From the NCBI GenBank assembly GCA_029532625.1, contig JARFXM010000011.1, positions 1,054,001-1,118,000 on the forward strand: a stretch of 64,000 nucleotides of DNA, read 5' to 3'. The notes beneath the pieces are model-generated. The model was not told where the DNA came from and ran no database searches. It worked only from the letters and a program-made list of their open reading frames with translations. A program made the position numbers and the translations under genes. Source of the DNA: Lomentospora prolificans. Taxonomy: Eukaryota > Ascomycota > Sordariomycetes > Microascales > Microascaceae. This document shows positions 47,708 to 59,476 of this stretch, piece after piece. Within the stretch, counting starts at the first letter, position 1. Every line of letters starts with the position of its first letter.

Positions 47708-49873
47708 TTACACCGTCTTTCCGCCGCAGTCGGGTATCGTCAAGCCATCCTTCAGGTTCCTGTTGACATCAAACATACCCCAGTGGTCCTCCCAGTTCTT
47801 GTTGTCCTCGTTGAACCTCACTTTCCAGGGCTCATCGAAAGCGGAGAACCAAAAGTACTCGGTGCCGTTGTTGAGGGCGTCGCACACCCAATCCTGGAGC
47901 AAGGTATTGAGCTCATCGACGCCGGCGACCGAGGCCTTGGGGCATCCTGTGGCTGTTCCATCACCGCAGTTGGTACCGCCCTGCGAGGGCCAGCCGATCT
48001 CAGCAATAATATTCTTGCTCTTGTCGGATTTCCAAACGGGTTTGTTGTTATTTTCCCAGAACGTGGTGGTCCATGAGGCGGCCTCGTCGACGTTGACGCC
48101 GGAGAAGAAGGGGTGGATATTAGCCATGATGTAGTCAGAAACATCAGTGACGGGAGACGCGAGCTTATCTCCAAGATCCGAAGTTGCCACCGGAAGGCTG
48201 AAGCCACGCTCGGTAACGTTGGCCTTGACCTCCTTAAGGAGCTGCGTGAGCTGCGAGTTGGTCATCTGCTCACGGAAGAGGATTTCGTTGGCGACGATAA
48301 GACCTAGGAAAGGTTCCTCGCCATATTCATCGAGGATGTCCCACATCTGATCCAGTTGGCGCTTATTGGTCGTCGAGTTATTGTCCTGCCACACACCAAT
48401 CCAAACCTTCATAGTGTCCTCAAGCTTGAGTCGTTGAATGGCGTGGACGACCATCTGGGTCTGGTTGCAATCAGTACCGTATAGGCGCACAACGTTGGTC
48501 AGCTGACTCAGAACCGCGACGTCGCGAGTGACATTATTCTGCGAGGGCGGATCATGGATGCACTCAGGGTACTGCGTATTAAGAGGGGTGTAGTCCATGC
48601 CAGGGAAGACCTTGTGGAGGTCCTTGTTGTTCATAAGGGCCTTGATCTCGGCGCTGTTGATGCTGAGATCACCATTTTCCGCTATGTCATCGTCGGCAGA
48701 CTGGCCATGCCTTGCAGGCTTGTTGTCCTTCTTCAGGACCGTTCCCAGTACACCGCCTAGGATGGCGCCGGCGATGATGAGAAACACGGCGATGATGATG
48801 ACCCACCTCCATCTCTTTTTTCCGCTATGCTGCTTCTTCAGCCACGGCGACTCTTTTTCGGCAAGGATATTGGCAGCTCGACTGCTGCCACCGCCAAGGG
48901 CTGCGGCTCCGGAGCCCCCATCGTGTAACATGCCTAAATTACGGTTAGAATCTCTAGCACCATAGGCGTCGGCAGCCATACCAGATCCGACAGCTCCACC
49001 AATCGCGCCAGTACCAGCTGCGGTAGCTGCAACGGCTGCAGCATTACGTCCCCCACTCCGATTGCTATGCAAACTCAGCATCGATGTTCGGGCGGGTCTC
49101 CGGTAATCGAGACCGTCATCGCCGTCATCGGCAATACTGTTCGGGTCAACAACACCCAGTCCACCGACGTTTGGGCGCGAATATGAGTAAGGGTCATTAG
49201 CGTAGGTCTCATAGGCGGCGGGCGGCGCTTGGGGATGCGCCGAGCCGTAGCCCGACATGCTCGACCGCGACGAGCCATCCTGGCTGCCACCGGCGAAGGG
49301 GTTGGGGTTGCCGTTGTTGTTCGCGGCGTCGTAAGGACCGGGCTGGCTGTAGGCCTGTTGATGAGGGTGCGAAAAGTTGGTGTTCCCATTACCACCGTTG
49401 TGGTAGTTGTTGCTAGAGCCACCATAGGGCGGCTGGTTTTGACCCCTCATGGCTTCGACGCCGCTCTCTCTCGCGTTTGAATCGGCGACTGAGTAGGCGA
49501 TGCCGGCGACTCCTCCAGCGGCCACGTTACTAAAGTTATCAGCGCCTGGCGTTACGTTGCTCTGAGCATGCGTGTTCTGGCTCGAGGAGGGCTGAGGCGG
49601 CGAGGTCCACTGTCTCTGGTCTGTGTAATCGCCGCGATTGTGGGGGCCTCTCGAGGAAGAAGTGTTCTGGTTATAATAAGGATCGGGGGCGTTGGTGTTG
49701 CCACGAGAAGGCGAGGATCGCTCGTACGGCTGGTCGTGGTATCCTTGGGAGGCCGGGTTTGGAGATTGGTCTGGGTAGTAGACGGGCGAGGGGCCTCGAT
49801 TGTTGGCGTAAGGGTCGTCGAGAGGAATGGACTCGGGGTGGTGAGTCTGATCGTAGTAATGGCGGCGCTGCAT
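47708..49873 (-). CDS. btgC: GH17 glucan endo-1,3-beta-glucosidase, BtgC-like
   Basis: Membrane-anchored beta-1,3-glucan hydrolase/transferase acting on the cell wall. One exon, 721 codons plus stop, starting at the ATG at 49873. Residues 1-345 form a cytosolic tail rich in Asn, Ser, Gly, Pro, Tyr and Gln. A single TM segment at about 350-375 (WVIIIAVFLIIAGAILGGVLG) follows a basic KKQHSGKKRWR stretch, giving a type II topology. The outer part (about 420-721) is the GH17 catalytic barrel. The acid/base Glu lies in LIVANEILFREQ and the nucleophile Glu in IIAEIGWPSQGG; NVVRLYGTDCNQ and EYFWFSAFDEPWK are further family blocks. Length and order match the Aspergillus BtgC / EglC-related group without a GPI signal. 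Confidence 0.95.
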   Translation of the reverse strand: MQRRHYYDQTHHPESIPLDDPYANNRGPSPVYYPDQSPNPASQGYHDQPYERSSPSRGNTNAPDPYYNQNTSSSRGPHNRGDYTDQRQWTSPPQPSSSQNTHAQSNVTPGADNFSNVAAGGVAGIAYSVADSNARESGVEAMRGQNQPPYGGSSNNYHNGGNGNTNFSHPHQQAYSQPGPYDAANNNGNPNPFAGGSQDGSSRSSMSGYGSAHPQAPPAAYETYANDPYSYSRPNVGGLGVVDPNSIADDGDDGLDYRRPARTSMLSLHSNRSGGRNAAAVAATAAGTGAIGGAVGSGMAADAYGARDSNRNLGMLHDGGSGAAALGGGSSRAANILAEKESPWLKKQHSGKKRWRWVIIIAVFLIIAGAILGGVLGTVLKKDNKPARHGQSADDDIAENGDLSINSAEIKALMNNKDLHKVFPGMDYTPLNTQYPECIHDPPSQNNVTRDVAVLSQLTNVVRLYGTDCNQTQMVVHAIQRLKLEDTMKVWIGVWQDNNSTTNKRQLDQMWDILDEYGEEPFLGLIVANEILFREQMTNSQLTQLLKEVKANVTERGFSLPVATSDLGDKLASPVTDVSDYIMANIHPFFSGVNVDEAASWTTTFWENNNKPVWKSDKSKNIIAEIGWPSQGGTNCGDGTATGCPKASVAGVDELNTLLQDWVCDALNNGTEYFWFSAFDEPWKVRFNEDNKNWEDHWGMFDVNRNLKDGLTIPDCGGKTV

Positions 49874-52800
49874 TGTGACTCTTGTGTGTCGGGAGCGCGG
49901 CTGGGACGGCGATCTTCTTATGTGCTACAGAGCTGACCTATGATGGGCCGCATATACATAGTTTATTATTCGGGATTTTAGGAGAAAAGCGAAGGGGGGC
50001 GTGCGTGGGCGTCTGGAACGCTGCCTTGCGTATGGTTCGGCAGTATAGATGGCAGAGGGAAAAGAGGGTAGAGAGAGATGGTTATGATGTCGATATCGAG
50101 TAGTGATGCGTTGTGGGCCGGGTTCGCCAAATTGACGCCGGGTCTGGGTTTGGAGGGGAAAAGGTTGGTTGCTGTGCCTTGGCAATTTGGGATATCAAGC
50201 GAGGGGCGAGAACAACAAGGAATGAAGAGCGAATGATGTATATGCGAAGCTCAAGAACCCCCAAAGAGAGCAAAGGTTCTCAAATAGCACGAATGGAAAA
50301 AGAGCGGATAGATCGGATTCGCTCGAACAGAAGCTCTTGGGGGGCCGTTCGGAATCGAACCTGGTGATGCTTCGGGCGTCTTGAAGATGACAAGAAGGAA
50401 AGCGAGAGGAGGTGCAGGAAAGGAAGGAGACGACACGGACACGAGCAGAGAGCGCACGCAAAGCGAGTGAAGGAGGGTGAGCAGGGGTGAGTGAATGGTG
50501 TCGAGAGGCGCAGCAAGGAAGTAGCGAAGGGGGGAAAACACGGGGGTCGGCCCTGCTTCACGGGGCGCCGGCGCAAGGTACCCACTCATGTACCCCATTA
50601 CCCAAATGAATATTACGGTGATACTAGTTTATGCTTACAGGATACATTGGACGAGTGGCAGTCGCTCTGGAGAACGGTGTTCGGTGGCTACGAGTTTACT
50701 AGTAGAGTGGGACGGGCGGTTGGTCAGGAAGGAACGTTGTACTCAGGACCGACTATCCAGTCATGGTTTCCACAAGCAGTGCTAATAATCGAGCCAGGCA
50801 GAGGTGGATTCAACCATGGTCTCTGCGGGAGGTGGACCTGGGTCATTTTGAGCAGTGGCTTGGGTGTGACTTTACGGATACTGAGGTATTATTATTGCAA
50901 TTGGGATTTTGAGCCAAGGGGCGTCTGGTGCTAGAGGGGGCGTGTACTCGGCTGGATCACGGTGGGGAGAGAGAGCCTGGCTTGCCAACTCGCCAGGCCT
51001 CGCCAAATCTGCAAAGGAAACCAAGGTTGTAATGTATCATGACCGTGTCTAATCACATACGAGCACAGTCTGCTATCGATGGGTTTGCTGGCAAAATTGG
51101 GGACGCGCCTGATCAAACACAGTGTTGCATTCGGGTTTACAACAGTCCCGCTCAGGCATTCGTCAATGACAACGAACCCTATCAGCAAACTGAGAGCCCA
51201 CTGTAACAAGAGCGCGACAGACCAATTGTCGACGCCAGGAATGAGCTTGTCTCAACTGACCTTGGCATGGTCACCACGATTTCCACCTGGACAGGTTTGA
51301 TATCGCAATTTTGGAGAGAATCAGCAATGTATTACCGCCCACAGCTGGCCATCTTTTTGACTCTCCTCTGGCTTGTTCTAGTATGCTTGTGTGTGTACAC
51401 GCGCGCGCAGCACTCACCCACCGACTCCCTCCTCGGCTGCCACATCCCGAGATGCTGAAGCCAGCTTGCCAGTGTTGGTACGACCTCAGACGGCTTGGAG
51501 CGCTAAGTACGGGTACATTCCAGTGCGTTTCTTTCTGTCTTCTTTCCCGAACCCCCCCCCCCCCCCCCGGGGGCTTCCACTTCCCATAAGGCTGTGGGCA
51601 TGGCTTAATGGGACCAAGCCCGAAATGAGTCGCTAGCCCCAGTATACTAAACCGCTGCTACATGGTCCAAGGGCCCTTCCAAGATGGAATGGGAACAAAG
51701 GAAGGGAAGGGGCAACATGTCCGGGATGCCGCTAGGCCTGGGAAATGAGACCAATCCAGCCCGAAGTCTAGAGATTAATTAGAGGCGCAATACTTGCCGT
51801 CAGCCGTTGAAAATAACGAACCGTTCTGGAAAAGTTGTTGGCGCATCGCACCGCACAACACAAATGCGAACCAACATCCAGAAGAAAAGCGCACAATAGG
51901 GGGCCGCACCAGTGTAAATTTGCGGCTGGGAGAGGGCTGTGAAAATGATTCCTCTCGCTGACTGGACAGGCTGGTGGTGATATGCACCAGGCAATTGGGA
52001 ATCTGTGGCTTATACTGAATACTACCCTCTCAAAACAAGACAAAAGGCATCCATGCTTTTTTCTTTGCCCGTTGTACGACATGCCCTAGACACTGTGTGA
52101 GATGCGAGGACCTTTATTTTGGAAGCATCGTATGTCGAAGGGCCCAGGGTCTGGAAGGGAAGAAAAGGGAATACAAGTCTGCTTCCAGACGCGGAAACGG
52201 GGAAAGGGGTCACGAGCTCGTCGAGACAACCCAATGCAAAATACGGGGTCTGAGAGGGAACGCAAATACGGACGGCGCAGAATGAATCTTTGGAGCCTTG
52301 CTGCCGCTCTGGCGGCCGAGTTGGGAATCGCGCGCATTTTGGGGGGTACGGGAAAAAGAATAATAGTAGGACATTGAAGGAATATTACTTCGTACAGCCT
52401 GGCTGTCTTCGTATTGTTTGCTATTTCCAGCAGACAGATGGATTCACCGTCACCCACCACTACGACTAAGTTGCCTGGGGCTGCGGCTGCTCTGACTACT
52501 CACACGTGACACGAGGTGTGGTGCAATGCAGGGCGAGGAGGATGCCGTGTCCGGCATACGAAGTAGACTGCAAGAGTGCTACTGTACCTTGGTACTGTAT
52601 TTTTGTTTGGGGTCCGCATCGCCTTCCTCCTCGGGCAAAGGGACAGAGAACACGGTCGAGACCCAATCCACTGATCATTGAGCGTAGGTGGGTACCATGG
52701 GAATCGCTTGTTCCGACTCAGGACATGGTATCATGGCTCCCCTCGTCCCAGTCGTTCAACATTTCAGAATGGATAGTCGACCTGCGTTCCGATATCCAGT

Positions 52801-55800
52801 CATATCTCGATCAATGACCTCAGCGACTGGCCTGGGGCATTTCAAAAACAGGATGGCCGAAAACAAGAACTCGTCATCGCCAGGCAAGGAACCTTTGGCG
52901 CCTTTTGCCTCCCCCTTTTCCTTTGGCTGTCTGACACTCAGGAATACCAGTACCAGCACGAGGGAGTACTTTGTGCTAAGCTCAGGAATCCGGGGGATCC
53001 ACGGTACCTGGGAGTCGAAGTACATGGCAGCGGCAACCCAGTGAAGGATAAATCCACTGCCCTATGCTTTCCAACAGCAACGCCCACAGAATGTACAATT
53101 ACGCTTTGAACTCTCGAGAGGATACTTTAATGTATCCACCGTCACCACGCTAACAAGATCAATTATCAGGAACGAGAAGGGAGGCTCCACAATGTTCTCT
53201 TCCATCTCATAAACCGGATTCTTGGAAGCATCACGGAAACTGGAATTTGGACCGAACAACGGCGGCGTGACTGGGCTGGCGAACCAGACATCGTCATACA
53301 TTCGCGCACTTCATATAGTTTCCATATCCTCGTCCCGGGCTTTTTTTTTCTTCACGGTTGAAATAACGAGGCTACCCCATCAAGCTTTCGTTGGCGTTCT
53401 AACGTCCTCGAAGGCTTTACCAGGGTCCTCCTACGTCAAAAGTGCAATCCTCCCCTACAAACGTCCATGGATTTCGGGTCTCCACAATGATCTAGCCCCC
53501 CTCCACATCTCTACATGGCTGGCCAAGGACAAGGAACCGGCTCCCCTCATATGTGGATGAAAGGGATTCACGGAGGGATCTGCTCGACTTTTGAAACACG
53601 CAACACCGTTGCTTGTCACACAGTCCACAAGGAATAGCCGACCAGTCGTAACACGTCCGTCCATCTTAGAAGCGTGCCTCGAGCAAAAATAAATGGGACA
53701 GGGATGGCCAACAAGAACAAGCCTTTTTTGCGGCTTGGGGGACCATTACTTCATTGCTAGATCAGCAATGGTATAATAGCTCCACTCAGGAAAACTATCG
53801 GAAAAGCAGAGCACGAAGCTACTCTACGCTGGCTGTATAGGAGCTCAATCCCGTATTCCTTTGAAGCGTGAGCAGGTTAATAATGCCTGAATCAACACCC
53901 AAGGCTGGCCTCTCTATACGAGCAGAAACGGCCCAAAGCCAACGCCAACTTGGTTAGACGGGGGGAAACGAACAAATGCTCACTAGCATGACCAACACAT
54001 CGTCATCTCCCTGCCATGCCGAAAACACCGAAACGCAACCTCTTTAGGTAAAGTGTTTCTTTTTTTTTTTTCCTTTCCCCCCTCGCCGGAGCCAGCCGTG
54101 AAGGTGAGGCCACAGGAGATCTGCTCTAGACGAAATAAGACACATCCCTCATTACGAGGTGAGACACACGCTGGCGGATGAGCTGCGCATGTAGAAACGG
54201 TACGAGAGAGACGTCGTAAGAATCTAGTAAGCGGGATGGTCCAAACCGACCACGCGACAGTGCAAGTCCGCGGTCGTCTCTTCTATACGAAACCACCACG
54301 CCTCAAGTCGCAACGCCACCCTTCATCACCAGCGCAATGCAGCGAGAGTGCCAATCTGAGAGGGGATGCAGAAAATCAGCTGCGCTCCCCGAGTTCCCTT
54401 GCTTCGCGGGGCGCTGTCGATTCGTGCCTCGTAAAAGAAGAATACCAAGTTGCTTATGTAAAGTAAAATATGAAGACACATGTAACACACCAAGGCCGCA
54501 CCAAGATGGATCCCCTTGTTTCACCTCCCAGAGCTTGACGAGGGATGAAAAAAAATTGAAGGGACCCGGCATGCAAGAACAAACGGGAGTGGGTCAAGAA
54601 AGGAAAATGGAACTCCTGAAGAGAATGGAAAAAAAGTCAAAGAGTTGTTTCCTTTCTCCGTCGTTTTGCTGCTCTTGGGTCCAACCAGGCCCACGGAGAT
54701 CTTCGAAATCCACCATGAGGGCAGATCAGCATTTCCGCCCCGATGAGTGCTTGCGCAATCAGATCCAGTCCACCTTGGAAAGGAAAGACCTAAACTGTTC
54801 GAGACATGCCCTTGGTGGCGACGTGTGTTGCCCATCACCTGTGCTGGCGAAAATAACTTGTGTTGGGAGATCGGCACCCGTGTCATTGATCAGTCTCCAA
54901 ACTTTTGAAATGTAGACTCATGTTGGATATGATCCCTGGGAAGCTTGGTCCTGAGTCTCGCATGGAATGAGCACAAGTCCTCGGGTTGAAGAGTCCGGCG
55001 TGTTGTCTGATAAAGGAACATCGTGTCGTCTCACTCCCGCCATCATCTCCAACTTGGTGAGTTGTTGGCTCGCGCCCGTGGCTCGTAGCCCTTTTCGCTG
55101 CCTACTTGATTCTCCAAATTGCGACAATAACGATCTGCTTTCCAGCTGTTCCGCTGTCATCTCTAAAAAGAAAAAAATACTATATTCTTTTCTGTTCATC
55201 CACAACAAACCGCGAGTCTCGTCAGTTGAGCCTGTCTGACTGAGGGAGCGGTCCCGTGGCCAGCTGTCGGTAGCGTCATCTTGGTCGGCTACCGACTTTA
55301 TGGCCCAGCGAATGGCAGCCTCACTCATATGCTTGTAGAGGTAACGCAGCTAGGGAGTTGCCTTTCGACGGCCTTTCCTGACAGCATCGTCAAGCGCCAT
55401 GCCGAGGCGAAGGTATGCGCCAACTTGGAGACATTGCCTTGCCAAGCCCCGTGCCGCGGACCGCCTGCTGCATCGTGAGTTGACGTCCGTGGACCTGAAC
55501 GACTGAGCATTGACACTGACTCGAGGCCAGATGTCTTGAGCTCTTCTCGTTCGGCTGAAGTTTCTCGAAGGGGCTAGATGCTATTGCATAGGATGGGGGC
55601 CCTCATAGTATCTTTGGCTAGAAGTTTTTATCTACTATTCTTCTTACCAGGTCCATCGTGATGGGAATTTGAACACCTCAAACTGTCTACTTTAAATGCA
55701 AAAAGTCCACAGTACATACTATCTCTGATTCCAATCTCATAGAAGGAGACCGACCAAAGAGAAGCGAGAGATCCAGTAGGAAGACAACCCCTAATTCAGT

Positions 55801-56284
55801 CGGGAGAGAGAGAGAGAGCCGCCTTAAGACGTGCACGAATTCAAACATCTTTAGAGAACAAGTCATTGACACACAACCAACGCATATCAAATGCATAGGC
55901 AAGGCTTAGGTCGGAATTAGGTTATCCACGAACGATACCTCCTCTTGAGATCCGCCTTGAACTCCGAGCATCGTCGGTTTTATCTATCAGAACGAGGAGG
56001 AAAATATCTCGCCGAGTAGCTCAAGCACCAAGGCTGGAGTCGAACAAAACTCGGAAGATACCCGATCTCTATTCGGGTTCAGACATGGACATGCGGCACA
56101 TTCTGCTAGCATCAGAATCTGTGATCACCTTGTAAATTCCCTGGTCTTCGCATCTAAACTATCATATGGATGTGTTATCTCCTAACCATCAATCCCTCTA
56201 GGTAAGTATAAGCTTGGGAGTTTATCAACCTAGAAGGGTTCAAAAGTAAGCTTATTTCTCAATCTAGGGCTAGGCCATGCTTAC
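49874..56284. other. 6.4 kb gene-poor region
   Basis: The GH17 promoter and leader should lie in the first kilobase. Beyond it I find no conserved coding sequence. ATG-led frames at 54337-54915 plus (192 codons) and 54918-55328 minus (136 codons) show no motif or splice logic. It contains a C17-G5 run at 51552-51573, a palindromic TACCTTGGTAC at about 52586 and GTGTGTGTACACGCGCGCGC near 51390. A few mildly AT-rich parts (55600-56280) precede the CCCH fragment. Confidence 0.5.
51552..51573. repeat. C17 tract directly followed by G5
   Basis: Seventeen C then five G, which can fold back on itself. Read directly; no gene nearby. Confidence 0.95.
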
Positions 56285-56573
56285 TTAGGAATCGTGGTAG
56301 TATCTCATGGTCACGACTGTAAGGTCAACATTATGTAGCGAGGTGCACTTTGAACATGACAGTGCTTCGAACTTGTACACTCCCTGCGGATCAGTGCCAT
56401 ATCTCATCCGATAGCAAACGTGCCCAAAGAAGCAGAGAGGTCTGTCGCAATCCGGCCCTTGGGCGCAGGGCCTTTGTCTCTGGATTGCACGCAGTTTCTC
56501 CAAGTCCTGATCCGAAAGGACCCTGGTGAGGTCGTAATCGCACATCTGGCCGAACCTGCAATCGCCTCACAAG
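56285..56573 (-). pseudogene. CCCH zinc-finger protein fragment
   Basis: The minus strand reads GDCRFGQMCDYDLTRVLSD, continuing to RQRPCAQGPDCDRPLCFFGHVCYR and ending in SCSKCTSLHNVDLTV..YYHDS then stop. The spacing C-x8-C-x5-C-x3-H (CAQGPDCDRPLCFFGH) marks a CCCH RNA-binding finger, and GDCRFGQMC looks like the end of a preceding finger. An in-frame TGA sits immediately upstream of GDCR; it could be the end of an intron (TTGTGAG then GCGAT), but I found no convincing upstream exon with the missing first Cys. I call it a broken or partial copy of a fungal CCCH protein. If an upstream exon exists, it may be a live short gene. Confidence 0.55.
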
Positions 56574-56708
56574 GTAGTAGCTAGCACAGAGCTTCGCCTG
56601 ACACCGATTCGGGTATCGTTCTTTGAAATGATCTTGAAATGATCGCTTGTAAAACTTGTGAAATTTGAGATGAATTCTTGCTGTACCTCTATCCGGTGCT
56701 GGGAGTTG

Positions 56709-57160
56709 TTCTGAACGCTAGTCGAGTTGCTTGTCCACGGAAAGAAGCCACATTATTTCCAGATAAACGCAGCCGAGAGAAAAGATGTCGCCCGGCCGGC
56801 TGGATTCGCCTGTTCCGCAAGTAGATTCAGACGGAAGATCCTTCTTCGTCCCAAAAGCATTCGTGGGAACGGAATATTCGAAATCATGGAAGTCTTTGGC
56901 GCAATCAAATCGGTTATTCTGATACCATCTAGTGTGCTCGCCTCATATGATCCATATTTGATCTCCTCAAGCTTTAGAGGATTCTCATGGGTGAAAGATC
57001 CTACAGGCTCAATGACATGGCGGTGGCGAAGACGTTGGAGAATGGCAATCTCTATACCATATCGACAACCCGTACTGCACGGTCCAAGTTGAGGCTTCCA
57101 GGGTTGTAGGTCTTCTTCACAAGTAGGGTCCCTCTGCAATCAACTTCCTCTACCATTGTA
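56709..57160 (-). pseudogene. decayed protein-kinase domain with internal deletion
   Basis: Read on the minus strand, pieces in different frames match a fungal Ser/Thr kinase in order: GGLTMVEEVDCRGTLLVKKTY (subdomains I-II, lysine in VKK; the first 20 residues quoted as GGLTMVEEVDCRG..LLVKKTY), a frame change, EIAILQRLRHRHVIEPVGSFT (III-V), then GIRITD, a frame change, FDCAKDFHDF (DFG-like region), a GTKK stretch and, after another shift, GDIFSLGCVYLEI (IX), soon followed by a stop. The catalytic loop (HRD) is missing between subdomains V and VII, and at least two frameshifts are needed, so it cannot encode an active kinase. Short introns could explain some shifts but not the missing loop. 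Confidence 0.7.
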
Positions 57161-58870
57161 AGACCTCCCGAAATATTATGCCTGTGTATCAGATCTGGAA
57201 TGCGGCTGGCTATCTTCGAAGTCTACATGTCGACCCGGGCTACCACCATTTCGGCTCCAGCCCTGGAGTCTCATGTCGTTAAAACTGCCCACAAGAGCAT
57301 CGGTGATTTTCTGAGCCGAACGAAGAAATGGACCCTGTTCGATTGGATTCCGCCCGCGGGAAGTTGCAGAATCAGCCAACTTTTTGTATCGCGTGCGGAG
57401 CCTCTTTTTATTCCTTCGTGGTTGGAGGGTATGAGTTAGGTTTGTGTGGATAGTAAAGGAAGGCGCGTTTCCTTGAGGGAAACTGGCTATTCAAGACCAA
57501 CGGTATATTTCGCCAACTTCGCAACAGAATAACACCAAGGGTTTATATATATCATTGGCTTCTGGGGCTGTCACTCTTCCCTGTCCGCCCATCAAAAGGA
57601 GAAACAGCTAGAGACGGACAAGTCTCGTCGGTAAGAGAGAACTATTATTTACAAGCCCACACCAGGCTACGGCCACGAAGCACTGCCTAGTTTGAATCCT
57701 GGCCACAGCGCGCTGGCTTACATCAGAATCTGTCTGTCGGCGCGTGCAGACTTGACACGATGACGATGCAGGCGAAGCGAGACGCCGTCCGTATAGCCCT
57801 CGGCCGCGGGAGCGAAAATCAAGGGCTCTCATCACAGATCGCATTCACGCTTGGTGGTTACCACCACCTGAAAAGACGCGTTGGCGACGTCTAATGGATG
57901 CCATAGTGATTAGGCTCGCTGGGCCGGTCTGTGAAGATGGGGCGTCAGGCTGAGTGAGGTCCGTAGTCCGCCTGCATCCCTACTGGCGGGATTCTTGATA
58001 TCGTATTCGGCCTGAAAAGGCAAGTATGGGCCTCCCGAGCGGCCTTGCGTTTGTAAGTGATGCGTTTTGAACCTAATCAGACGGGTTTTCTTGAGAGAGA
58101 GCCATTCCATTCCGCACATATCAGATAGGAAGGTGTGCCAGACAGACCCCCAAATCAAATCTGTAGGGATGCCTGCCTCTGTGGATAGTTGGGTAGATTC
58201 ACATCGCTGACGTGCATCTCGGGCGGAGTGCTCTAGGTAGTCGCCCGGAACGCGACAGCCAGCCTTCAGGCCGGAGGGTTGGATTAAAAGCTGTGCTGTC
58301 GGGCTGAAGAGGCCAAAGGGACTAGAAAACGGCCTGGGACTAAACCTACCAAGAGTGGCACTATGAGGAGCCTGACCAAGTGGTACAACACATGCTTTTA
58401 AAGTGCTACGCATTGGAAAGGTAGTACATGAGGGTAGATTCGCGCATAGTCGTGTCGAGCGAGACTACCTAACCGTTCATTGTAGCTTGATACTGCTCTC
58501 TGAGCGAAGCCACCAATCTAGAGAGATGACCACGTGCCTAATATGTCGTTTCTACGGAAATTCTAGTATTCAACCTCGTGATGTTGTTTGCCTGTTTGTT
58601 TGTTTGTTTAAACAAGACTGAGGGTATCTAGACCTGGTCTAAGGTAGCTAGTTGTATTCCCAACAGGCCGAGAGAAGCCTTTCGTATTGCCTAAATACAG
58701 CTATCAAATGCTCAAACTTGGCTTTTCCAAACCGACATTACATCCCACCAGACCAAGTAATCAACGAGGCACTCACACAAGGTGGTTATGTTAAGTCTAA
58801 CTTCCGCTCTCGGCTCAAAGAGCCCTCCTAAGCTGGCTACTACTCAACCATCTCCCAACACTCCCAACCA
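57161..58870. other. gene-poor region
   Basis: About 1.7 kb beyond the kinase relic. The minus frame 57176-57379 is in the right place to be its N-terminal extension but has no recognisable motif. The minus frame 57910-58413 (167 codons, ATG) is also unsupported. A (GTTT)4 repeat ends in TTTAAAC at 58593-58610. Confidence 0.45.
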
Positions 58871-59476
58871 TCAGATATCCTTGTCTCCCTTAGCCGCCTT
58901 CTCCTTCTGCTTACACGGACAGGGCCCCTTGCTTCCCGCATCCGTACACACCACAACCCAATCAAGCACCCCCTCTCCCTCCAGCAACTCCCTCACGCTC
59001 TCTCCGATGATAAGCCCGATATCTCCCATGATCCTATCAATGACCCGCCCGACCACCTCTTCAGTGAGCACCTCGCGTTCCACCTCAGCCATCTCGGCCG
59101 CTTCAGCGAGATAAAGGCTCTCGGACGGATGAAAGTCACCGACCGGGCCATCGTCGCGTTGTCGTGAACTGCCTTCGGCACCTTTTACCCCGAAATGCGC
59201 ATCGGAATCTTGCCGTGCGACGGGTTCCGAGGAATATTCCGGACCCCGGTACCTTTCGCGTGGCTCTGGACCATTCTCGCGGGTATCTGGGCGCCCCGGC
59301 CGCTGCCATCGGGCAGGCGAATGTCTGGTGAAAGTCGCCTTGCTCTCAGAGTATGCGGTGCGCCCACCTTTAGCCGGTTCCTCCAGTGGCCTGGGCTGGT
59401 TCGCGGGGCCGCCGCGCCCGTAGACCAGATCGAATGCGATGGTTTGGGGGGTCATGCCGCCGAACACGCCAAACAT
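58871..59476 (-). CDS. hypothetical protein, possibly lineage-specific
   Basis: A 201-codon intronless ORF from the ATG at 59476. The N-terminal half is Arg/Pro/Gly/Ser-rich and likely disordered. The C-terminal half (about residues 118-185) is ordered: a long acidic helical segment (ESLYLAEAAEMAEVEREVL, then VVGRVIDRIMGDIGLIIGESV) followed by LLEGEGVLDWVVVCTDAGSK, a CPCK pair and a lysine-rich end. The regular helix periodicity and the absence of a comparable pattern on the other strand make it a better candidate than the other frames in this gene-poor arm. I recognise no family, and no upstream exon is obvious. Confidence 0.4.
   Translation of the reverse strand: MFGVFGGMTPQTIAFDLVYGRGGPANQPRPLEEPAKGGRTAYSESKATFTRHSPARWQRPGRPDTRENGPEPRERYRGPEYSSEPVARQDSDAHFGVKGAEGSSRQRDDGPVGDFHPSESLYLAEAAEMAEVEREVLTEEVVGRVIDRIMGDIGLIIGESVRELLEGEGVLDWVVVCTDAGSKGPCPCKQKEKAAKGDKDI

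Noticed and set aside
50340..50375. tRNA-like T-arm (GGTTCGATTCC on the minus strand)
   Set aside because: The flanking bases do not form the 5-bp T stem, and no D arm, anticodon arm or acceptor stem is present.
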